DNA of 11,809 nt. Source: Acidobacteriota bacterium (lineage in GTDB: Bacteria > Acidobacteriota > Terriglobia > Versatilivoradales > Versatilivoraceae). The stretch lies in the NCBI GenBank assembly GCA_026706225.1, contig JAPOZE010000084.1, forward strand, positions 1 through 11,809. Reading direction: 5' to 3'. The translations under genes were made by a program, and so were the position numbers. Below are positions 7,216 through 11,809 of the stretch, one piece after another (the stretch's first letter is position 1; each line of letters starts with the position of its first letter). The notes below the pieces were generated by a model. That model ran no database searches. It had not been told where the DNA came from and saw only the letters and a list, made by a program, of their open reading frames with translations.

Positions 7216-7569
7216 CGGAATTTCCTAGATTAAGGTCTTACAGAATGATCTATTCACAACTTCCAGAGTTGCTCCCGGATGAACCTGCTATAGATCCAGG
7301 CGTCGAAGTTGGTCAGTTCATCGTCGGGTCCGTAGGTGAAATATTGCTCAAGTTTCGTCAACGAATGCTCGAGGGCTTGGCGTTCGAATTGCGGAATTTT
7401 CTCTGCAACCTCCTGGAAGTACTTGACGATATACTTAAGCGACGCTGGTCCTTCCCAGCAACGCGAGGGAGTAACGGCACACTCGCACATCTTCTTCAAG
7501 TGAAAGCGCAGGATCGTAGTGGACACGTCTGAAGGACCCTTGTTTAAGACCTTAAACTAGGAAATTCCG
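7216..7569. mobile_element. 354-bp transposon-like element with 25-bp inverted ends and 8-bp TSD
   Basis: The ends at 7216-7240 and 7545-7569 are inverted copies over 25 bp with one mismatch (position 14: A against T). The outermost bases read CGGAATTTCCTAG inward. Both ends abut direct repeats of TTTCGCTT. The interior is less GC-rich than the flanks, which fits recent arrival. It holds one plausible minus-strand ORF of 90 codons and no recognisable transposase, so it is best described as a MITE-like, non-autonomous element carrying a small gene. It interrupts an older minus-strand reading frame. An 8-bp duplication is known in several IS families (for example IS1595, IS66, IS256), but these end sequences do not let me assign one. 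Confidence 0.85.
7254..7526 (-). CDS. Small protein encoded inside the 354-bp element
   Basis: This is a 90-residue frame from a GTG at 7526, with a second possible start at the internal ATG (residue 13). Codon use looks like real coding sequence and the protein is soluble and helical: IVKYFQEVAEKIPQFERQAL is followed by SLTKLEQYFTYGPDDELTNF and a tryptophan-rich end (WIYSRFIREQLWKL). I recognise no family, and no DDE or other transposase motif is visible. The ribosome site is weak. A plus-strand frame also crosses the element but begins outside it. The small protein could be the remnant of a larger element's gene or a true passenger. It is placed entirely between the two inverted ends. Confidence 0.45.
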   Translation of the reverse strand: MSTTILRFHLKKMCECAVTPSRCWEGPASLKYIVKYFQEVAEKIPQFERQALEHSLTKLEQYFTYGPDDELTNFDAWIYSRFIREQLWKL

Positions 7570-7577
7570 TTTCGCTT
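7570..7577. repeat. Right 8-bp target-site duplication of the 354-bp element
   Basis: This is the direct copy of TTTCGCTT found at 7208-7215, immediately outside the right inverted end. Removing the element and one copy restores a continuous minus-strand frame across the site. Confidence 0.85.
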
Positions 7578-8081
7578 TGTAGTAGCGGCGCTTGACGGCC
7601 TCTCGGTAAGCCTCCAGTTGTTGAGGTCTTCGGCAACCAAATGCGCCAGTGTAGCACAAGGCCGAACGGTCCCCCTGTTGCCGAATCAGCGGAAGATCGA
7701 GGGTTGGCCCTGACCGAATGGCGACCGCTGAGCGAACCGCCATTCCGGATTCCCCACAGGCGGCGGGACCTGCGGTCCCTGAGACGGAAATCGGTGCAGG
7801 AGGCGTTCCCGGGTGTTCTGGCATGCCAGGGGCTGGGAAATGGCAGCCTGCCCGGCATAGCTCGCGGATTCAGGGGGCAGGACACCGTCGAACGCCATGG
7901 CGGCTTCGATGTCGTCATGGAGAAGGCCGTCCAATAGGAGCAGCAAAACCCGGCCTCGAACAGCCCCGAAATGATCGACGATTTCCGCCTCTCGTGTTCG
8001 CGCCGGTGCAAGCAAATGGGTGTCGTCCTTTTGGAGGCGGGGGGGTGACATTAAAGGGTGACATGCTTTTGACGACCACAA
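7578..8081 (-). pseudogene. Unidentified minus-strand coding relic split by the 354-bp element
   Basis: Two minus-strand frames look coding. The first (8081 to 7686) contains LLLLLDGLLHDDIEAAMAFD and GQAAISQPLACQNTRERLL with GC-rich third positions. The second (7824 into the element) ends ALCYTGAF...QQLEAYREAVKRRYYKAK and then runs into the inverted end. They are offset by a frame change near 7690-7720. With the element and one duplication removed, the second frame reads on as ...YYKAK-LDLVRR... on the far side. I do not recognise the protein. It may be one gene damaged first by frameshift and then by insertion, or two fragments. The function is unknown. Confidence 0.3.
8043..8064. repeat. 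Short tandem GGGTGACAT repeat
   Basis: GGGTGACAT occurs at 8043-8051 and again at 8056-8064, a 13-base period separated by TAAA. Closely spaced direct copies of a TGTCACC-like motif occur at the ends of some IS21- and IS481-type elements, so this could be a residual transposon end. No partner end or transposase is visible. Confidence 0.5.
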
Positions 8082-8260
8082 CGCCTTTCTCTCAGAAGGC
8101 GGAGCCCTCGCTGCTGTGGTCGGGGCCTTGCCCGGAAAGCCTTATGGGAAGCGGGTTGGCACGGATTTCCCGCGTCTTCTGCGGCAAAGCGAAGCGAGGC
8201 TGCGCATCGCGTGTCCCCCCTTCGCCTGGCGTAACGGCGCGCCGCACGAGAGGGGTGCTG

Positions 8261-8368
8261 GTGGTGAGAGCGACCATTTTTTGGCGCTGGTGCGCCACCG
8301 GGAGGTAGTAGGTGGTCCACCCCTCGGCCCACCTACTCCCCCCGGTTCGGGGAGGTCGCTCTCACCAC
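8261..8368. repeat. Nested inverted-repeat structure downstream of the integrase
   Basis: Perfect 15-bp arms GTGGTGAGAGCGACC (8261-8275) and its complement (8354-8368) enclose two inner hairpins: TGGCGC/GCGCCA (8282-8287 and 8292-8297) and AGTAGGTGG/CCACCTACT (8307-8315 and 8329-8337). The whole 108-bp unit could fold as a cruciform or long RNA hairpin. It lies about 50 bp past the integrase stop codon. It might be a strong terminator, a palindromic miniature element, or part of a recombination site. I see no target duplication at its edges. Confidence 0.75.
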
Positions 8369-8417
8369 AGAGATCCCTGGCGGGAAGGCCATCAAGCGCT
8401 GCTGAGGCCTGCGGCCC

Positions 8418-9614
8418 TCAACTCGGGCCGGCCAGGTAGCCGGCCCAGTCATCCATGAGCCGGCGCCGGCGCTCGAACAGGTCCGAGCGGCGGTAGGCCG
8501 CCTTGATCTGGCTGCGAACCTTGTGCGCCAGCGCGGCCTCCGCCACTTCGCGAGGATGATCCGTCTCCTCGGCCGCCCAGTCCCGAAAGCTTGACCGGAA
8601 GCCATGGGGCACCGCCGCGATCTTCAGCTCCCTGAGCAGTTCCGACAGCGTCGTGGTCGCGAACGGCTTGCCCCCCCGGCTCGGAAACACCAGCGGACTG
8701 CCGCGACCGATTGCCCGCGTCTCCTCCAGGATCCCCAGGGCACGACGGCACAGCGGGACCCGGTGTTCGCGATTCCCCTTGGTGCGCGGGGCCGGGATGC
8801 TCCACACGCCCTGGTCGCAGTCCATCTCGGTCCAGACCGCCCCGCTAACCTCCCCGGAGCGTGCCGCCGTCAGCACCAAAAACTCGAAGGCCAGCTTCAC
8901 CACCGGCCTGGCCCTCGACGCCCGCACCGTCTCGATCGCCGCGGCCACCTCCCGATGCGGCAAGGCCCGCCTGTGGCTCACCCCATTGCCCTGAGCTCCC
9001 AGCACCGGGCCGATCCGGTCGCAGGGGTTGTCGGGCCGCAGATCCATCGCCACCGCCCACTCCATGACCGCGCGGATGCGCTGGCGCAGCTTCCGGGCCG
9101 TGGGCGCAGTCTCGTGCCAGATCGGAGCCAGAATCCCGATCACGTCGGCACTGCTTACCTCGGAAACCGACATCCCGCCGATGCGGGGCAGAGCGTAGCG
9201 CTCCAGGCTGCTCAGCCACAACTGAGCATGCTGAGGGGACCGCCAGCCCGGCCGCAGCTGGTTGTAGACCTGGTAGGTCGCCTCGGCGAAGGTGGGGGTT
9301 GACTCGTTGCGCCGCTTCTCCGAGAGGGGATCGCCGCCTTCGCGGGCCAGCTTTCGGTTGGCAAGCGCCTTCTCCCGGGCTTCCTTCAGCGAGACCAGGG
9401 GGAATCCGCCGAGACCGAGCTCGGCGCGGCGGCCACGGATGGTGAGGCGCTGAATCCAGCCCCGGCTGCCTGAGGAACGCACGTCGAGATAGAGCCCCTG
9501 GCCGTCACAATAGCGTCCGGACTGGCTCACGCTGCGGACAAAGAGGGGCGTGAGCGCGTTGTCGGGATGCCGGCTGCGGGGCTTGCGTTGCGGGGGGCGT
9601 CTGGGGAGTGTCAT
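8418..9614 (-). CDS. P4-type tyrosine recombinase / site-specific integrase
   Basis: This is a complete 398-residue integrase that inserts and excises a genomic island by a covalent tyrosine-DNA mechanism. The N-terminal arm-binding domain (DUF4102-like) spans about residues 10-95, with RYCDGQGLYLDV and GLGGFPLVSLKEAREKA. The SAM-like core-binding domain is about 105-205. The catalytic domain has the full set of residues: Arg252 (LTAARSGE), Lys279 (RTKG), His337 and Arg340 (HGFRSSFRDWAAE), His364 (LAHKV) and the nucleophile Tyr374 (IKAAYRRSD). The start is taken at ATG 9614 rather than the longer frame to 9692. The longer version adds a proline-rich, non-homologous leader, and a perfect TATAAT ends seven bases before 9614. 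The protein therefore probably comes from a leaderless mRNA. No tRNA gene or clear attachment site is visible nearby. All key residues are present, so it looks functional. Confidence 0.92.
   Translation of the reverse strand: MTLPRRPPQRKPRSRHPDNALTPLFVRSVSQSGRYCDGQGLYLDVRSSGSRGWIQRLTIRGRRAELGLGGFPLVSLKEAREKALANRKLAREGGDPLSEKRRNESTPTFAEATYQVYNQLRPGWRSPQHAQLWLSSLERYALPRIGGMSVSEVSSADVIGILAPIWHETAPTARKLRQRIRAVMEWAVAMDLRPDNPCDRIGPVLGAQGNGVSHRRALPHREVAAAIETVRASRARPVVKLAFEFLVLTAARSGEVSGAVWTEMDCDQGVWSIPAPRTKGNREHRVPLCRRALGILEETRAIGRGSPLVFPSRGGKPFATTTLSELLRELKIAAVPHGFRSSFRDWAAEETDHPREVAEAALAHKVRSQIKAAYRRSDLFERRRRLMDDWAGYLAGPS
8425..8446. repeat. Palindrome in the integrase 3' end
   Basis: GGGCCGGC (8425-8432) and GCCGGCCC (8439-8446) form a perfect 8-bp stem around CAGGTA, inside the last codons of the integrase. 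The core CGGCCAGGTAGCCG matches 13 of 14 bases of a palindrome at 9799-9812 on the other side of the gene, in the same orientation. It has no T-run and is not a classical terminator. Confidence 0.6.
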
Positions 9615-9621
9615 ACCCACC

Positions 9622-9651
9622 ATTATACTCACCGAAATAGGGGGGATGCAA
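9622..9651 (-). promoter_or_regulatory. Integrase promoter, leaderless start
   Basis: On the minus strand, TTGCAT (9651-9646) is followed after 18 bases by a perfect TATAAT (9627-9622). Only seven bases, GGTGGGT, separate the -10 from the ATG at 9614. The transcription start should therefore fall at or next to the A of the start codon. The same layout precedes the second integrase at 11733. Confidence 0.75.
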
Positions 9652-9710
9652 GGGTACGGTGGGAAACGCCATGGGAATGGATGGATGCTCAAGCATGCTC
9701 ATAACAGACT

Positions 9711-9731
9711 GTATATAAATCAGTTATATAC
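9711..9731. promoter_or_regulatory. AT-rich inverted repeat upstream of the integrase
   Basis: GTATATAA (9711-9718) and TTATATAC (9724-9731) form a perfect 8-bp inverted repeat around ATCAG, about 100 bp upstream of the integrase start. It stands out from the GC-rich surroundings. It could be an operator, an integrase or excisionase arm site, or part of an attachment site. Confidence 0.45.
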
Positions 9732-9771
9732 ACTATGGGACTTGGTTGGACGATCAAGTCATTCTGAATGG

Positions 9772-9816
9772 GCCTTCCCTGGCGGAAGGCAGTTGAGTCG
9801 GCCAGGAAGCCGACTC
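9772..9816. repeat. Two tandem hairpins between integrase and ankyrin gene
   Basis: GCCTTCC/GGAAGGC (9772-9778 and 9784-9790, loop CTGGC) is followed four bases later by GAGTCGGC/GCCGACTC (9795-9802 and 9809-9816, loop CAGGAA). They lie 70-115 bp past the ankyrin stop codon and may help end its transcript before the integrase control region, although no T-run follows. The second hairpin shares its core with the palindrome at 8425-8446. Confidence 0.6.
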
Positions 9817-9885
9817 GAACAACAGCAGACCAAAGATGCCCTGAACCGGTTGGACGGGCGTTGGTTTGCCTCAGGCGCTTTGCGT

Positions 9886-10785
9886 TCAGTTTACGATATA
9901 CACGACCATAGCCGCGACCAGGGGCAATGTAACTGGGTTCAACACAGGTGACCAATCCCGTTTCTTCGGGTCCCCGCCCGCCTCTATCAGAATGTCAATG
10001 ATTTCGGGATGGGCGTTGGACTTGATTGCCTGGGTCAGCGGAGTCTTTCCGACCCGAAATGTTCCTGTTCGTGCATTGGGGTCGGCGCCGGCTTCCACCA
10101 GAGCAGAAACAATGGCCGGATGAGCCCCCCACTCGATAGCGTGGAACAGGGGGGTCTGCCGGCTGGGGTACTTGTCGCCGCGGGCGTTCGGATCGGCGCC
10201 GGCTTTCACCAGAGCAGTGATGATGGCTGGATTCGGGTTCCCTCGGGCCGCAAAATGGAGGGGAGTCAATCCGAACTTGTTTTTCGACTTCGGGTCGGCT
10301 CCCGCCTTGAGCAAGGCGTCCAGGACCTCGGGGTTCGTGTTGCGTTCCGCCGCCATGTCGAGGGGTGTCCTGCCGTGTTTGCCATGGGCCCGGGCCCTCG
10401 GGTTGGCGCCGGCCTCGAGCAGGGCGGTGACCACGCCAGGGTTTTCGTTCATGGCGGCGGCCCTATGCAGCGGATTCTCCCCATTTCGACCCACTGATCT
10501 GAAGTCGGCGCCCGCTTGGATCAGGGCAGCGATGACGGCGGGACGTTGGGTGTGTGCGGCGGCCAGATGCAGCGGGATACGCCCCTTTACATCCCGGTCG
10601 TTGGGATCGGCTCCTAATTCCAGGCAGGCTGTGACCTCCTCGACCGAAGCCTGTTTGAAGAAATCCACCGTATTCCATTTGGCGCAGCCACCGCCCCTGT
10701 CTGCTGGAGTTTCGCCGCCGAGTGCGGTTGCGGATCCCCCTATAAACACCATGAGCGTCAAAACGATCATCGGTTGCGATCTCAT
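9886..10785 (-). CDS. Exported ankyrin-repeat protein
   Basis: This 299-residue protein starts with a clear Sec signal peptide: MRSQ, a hydrophobic core MIVLTLMVFIGG, and a likely cleavage around residues 19-24 (SATALG). Seven ankyrin repeats of 34-37 residues follow from about residue 38 to 280. They are recognised by G-x-TPLHxAA openings and L-x-AGADPN turns, with longer inter-repeat loops in the last three. A C-terminal hydrophobic stretch, LPLVAAMVVYIV, could tether it to a membrane. Ankyrin repeats bind proteins, and exported bacterial examples act in the periplasm, at the surface, or as effectors; which applies here cannot be told. The start at 10785 is firm, with GGAGGAGGAGG six bases upstream. 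It is a single gene lying between two divergent integrases and looks intact. Confidence 0.85.
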   Translation of the reverse strand: MRSQPMIVLTLMVFIGGSATALGGETPADRGGGCAKWNTVDFFKQASVEEVTACLELGADPNDRDVKGRIPLHLAAAHTQRPAVIAALIQAGADFRSVGRNGENPLHRAAAMNENPGVVTALLEAGANPRARAHGKHGRTPLDMAAERNTNPEVLDALLKAGADPKSKNKFGLTPLHFAARGNPNPAIITALVKAGADPNARGDKYPSRQTPLFHAIEWGAHPAIVSALVEAGADPNARTGTFRVGKTPLTQAIKSNAHPEIIDILIEAGGDPKKRDWSPVLNPVTLPLVAAMVVYIVN

Positions 10786-10791
10786 GACTTG

Positions 10792-10804
10792 ACCTCCTCC
10801 TCCT
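10792..10804 (-). promoter_or_regulatory. Strong ribosome-binding site of the ankyrin gene
   Basis: The minus strand reads AAGGAGGAGGAGGT, ending six to seven bases before ATG 10785. It is the strongest Shine-Dalgarno sequence in the window and fixes the start. Confidence 0.8.
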
Positions 10805-11316
10805 TAACACACGGTAGACGCGACTTTTGTCCCTATACCCATATAAACATGCGAAACGGGAATCGATTACAACTTTTTTAGGGGAAGGGAATAGTTTAGG
10901 ACTGCCTGAGTCTGCTTGGGGCCTACTGGTGGTGGTGTAGGCGAGGCTTGGCTGACGGAGCGAGACCCAGGCGAATTGCAGACCTGCCGGGTTGGCAAAA
11001 GCGGGCCTACCTGCGCGGTGCAGGCGGATGTTGCAGAAACCCTTCATCCCGTCTCAAATTTCGAGGGGTGACGGGGAGTGTGCCCCCTGCCGGGGAGGCG
11101 GTGAGGTTTATTGAAGGCCTGAATTGCAGCACGGGCAGCGTGCCATTCCGCTTGAAGGCCTCGGACTCAGGATTGAAACTCGGCTGACCTGTCCGCCAAC
11201 ATCCTAGATAGTCCAGTGTATTCCGGTTCAATGAGAGGGATTCAATGAGGGGATTGAAACAGAACAAGCCACAGTAAGTATATTATAATGAACAGTTACA
11301 AGTTTTCTAGTGTAGT
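10805..11316. other. Non-coding stretch with short repeats
   Basis: I support no gene in these 500 bases. A-T-rich DNA at 10835-10890 probably contains the ankyrin promoter, but no single -35/-10 pair is convincing. TTGAAGGCCT is repeated directly at 11111-11120 and 11152-11161. TTCAATGAG is repeated at 11227-11235 and 11241-11249, and GGATTGAAAC occurs at 11170-11179 and 11251-11260. The last one resembles the 3' end of many CRISPR repeats, but no array is present. Confidence 0.4.
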
Positions 11317-11587
11317 CGCCGCATTCGCGGCTCTACTCCCCTACGTGACGTTTCCCGATGGCTCCCCCCGGGCTCTGGCCCGGGGCGTATTCCAAATAGA
11401 AAAGCACGTTTCCCCTTGCAGCGTTGTGGATTACGTGAGAGCTGCGAAGCTGCGGTTGACGTGGGTTTCCCGGCGATACGCCCCGTACAAGCCATCCTTA
11501 TAGAGCTGCGTAGCTGCGGCTCAGGGTAGCCCCGGGTGTCAACCCGGGGTCGTCTGGTTCGGCGTCAACCCAGCCGCGAATGCGGCG
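11317..11587. repeat. 271-bp palindrome-rich cassette bounded by 16-bp inverted repeats
   Basis: CGCCGCATTCGCGGCT (11317-11332) and its perfect complement (11572-11587) bound the segment. Inside are two 8-bp hairpins of nearly the same stem: CCCCGGGC/GCCCGGGG (11366-11385) and CCCCGGGT/ACCCGGGG (11530-11549). Between them lies an 18-bp direct repeat with one mismatch, AGAGCTGCGAAGCTGCGG (11438-11455) and AGAGCTGCGTAGCTGCGG (11502-11519), 64 bp apart. No ORF inside is credible. The layout suggests a composite REP/BIME-like or miniature element, or an RNA with several stems. Confidence 0.75.
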
Positions 11588-11697
11588 GCACTGAAAGTTC
11601 CAGAATCGTTCATCGCCGTCCAGCACTGTTCATTACTGTCTGTATTGTCAGTATGTTACCTGTGATTCCCAGTGACTCCACTCGCTTACATCATCCC

Positions 11698-11726
11698 TTG
11701 CGATCCACTGCCATCCCCCATATAAT
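11698..11726 (+). promoter_or_regulatory. Promoter of the second integrase, leaderless start
   Basis: TTGCGA (11698-11703), a 17-base spacer and a perfect TATAAT (11721-11726) end six bases (GTGGGA) before ATG 11733. The transcript should start at the start codon. The string CCCTTGC-ATCC at the -35 and TATAATG-TGGG-ATG at the -10/start closely match the first integrase promoter. Confidence 0.75.
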
Positions 11727-11732
11727 GTGGGA

Positions 11733-11809
11733 ATGGATGCAGTAATCAACTTCACCCGGCTGCTACCCGGAAGGAAGCGCAAGGGCCGCCACCCCGAAAA
11801 GGCCCTCTC
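11733..11809 (+). CDS. Second tyrosine recombinase, 5' end only
   Basis: The frame from ATG 11733 runs off the window after 25 codons and reads MDAVINFTRLL then PGRKRKGRHPEKAL. The RKxRxRHPxxAL part corresponds to the first integrase of this window (RKPRSRHPDNAL, residues 10-21 there), at nearly the same distance from the start. In this family it marks the beginning of the arm-binding domain. The shared leaderless promoter strengthens the call. It is transcribed away from the first integrase. Catalytic residues lie outside the window, so function cannot be judged. Confidence 0.75.
   Translation, partial: MDAVINFTRLLPGRKRKGRHPEKAL

Noticed and set aside
7185..7532. Plus-strand 115-codon ORF over the 354-bp element
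   Set aside because: It starts outside the element and crosses the target duplication and left inverted end, so it cannot be native to the element or the original host gene.
8425..8446. Rho-independent terminator of the integrase
   Set aside because: The stem lies inside the coding end and no T-run follows on either strand.
9615..9692. Longer integrase start at 9692
   Set aside because: The added residues are proline-rich and unlike the family, and the promoter -10 box lies inside this stretch.
9750..9850. tRNA gene serving as an attachment site for the integrase
   Set aside because: The GCCGACTCGAAC string recalls a T-arm on one strand, but no acceptor, D or anticodon arms can be built around it.
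11170..11260. CRISPR array
   Set aside because: Only a 10-base string recurs (GGATTGAAAC, 81 bases apart). Flanking bases do not match and there are no further units.
11288..11503. 71-codon plus-strand ORF in the palindrome cassette
   Set aside because: It crosses inverted repeats and hairpins, has no ribosome site, and its sequence follows the repeats rather than protein-like codon use.

Overview
The window looks like a strongly rearranged, GC-rich accessory region of a bacterial chromosome, a decayed defence or integration hotspot. The host is probably Gram-negative. The gene families are widespread and I cannot name a taxon from sequence alone. Most full-length genes have domain-level homologs that I recall from GC-rich proteobacterial and metagenomic genomes, but that is recall, not a search.

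Left third (1-3445). A DUF262/DUF1524 (GmrSD-type) modification-dependent nuclease has lost its N-terminal DUF262 motor/sensor half. It abuts an AT-rich stub carrying a 12-bp palindrome. Next is a 137-codon open frame that joins the extreme N-terminus of a type ISP (LlaBIII-like) restriction-modification enzyme directly to its extreme C-terminus, so the nuclease, helicase and methylase parts are gone. An apparently intact DUF433/DUF5615 (VapB45/VapC45-like) toxin-antitoxin pair follows at once, with a 4-nt ATGA overlap.

Middle (3642-8417). A one-segment membrane protein of unknown function precedes a large membrane-anchored tetratricopeptide-repeat protein. The TPR protein has nine full 141-bp (47-residue) repeats and stops inside the tenth. 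The minus strand beyond it is a graveyard: an HNH endonuclease relic broken by at least two frame changes, then an unidentified relic. The second relic is split by a cleanly delimited 354-bp mobile element with 25-bp inverted ends (one mismatch), an 8-bp target duplication, and only a 90-codon ORF inside. A 108-bp nested hairpin (8261-8368) closes the region.

Right third (8418-11809). A complete P4-type tyrosine recombinase lies on the minus strand. A second, related integrase begins at the right edge on the plus strand. Both have the same start architecture: a TTGC -35, a perfect TATAAT, and an ATG only 6-7 nt downstream, which predicts leaderless mRNAs. Between these divergent integrases are a signal-peptide-bearing, seven-repeat ankyrin protein and about 950 bp of non-coding, palindrome-rich DNA. 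That DNA includes a 271-bp cassette bounded by perfect 16-bp inverted repeats. The most interesting signals are the minimal TIR/TSD element, the matched leaderless integrase starts, the palindrome cassette and the in-frame-deleted ISP gene.
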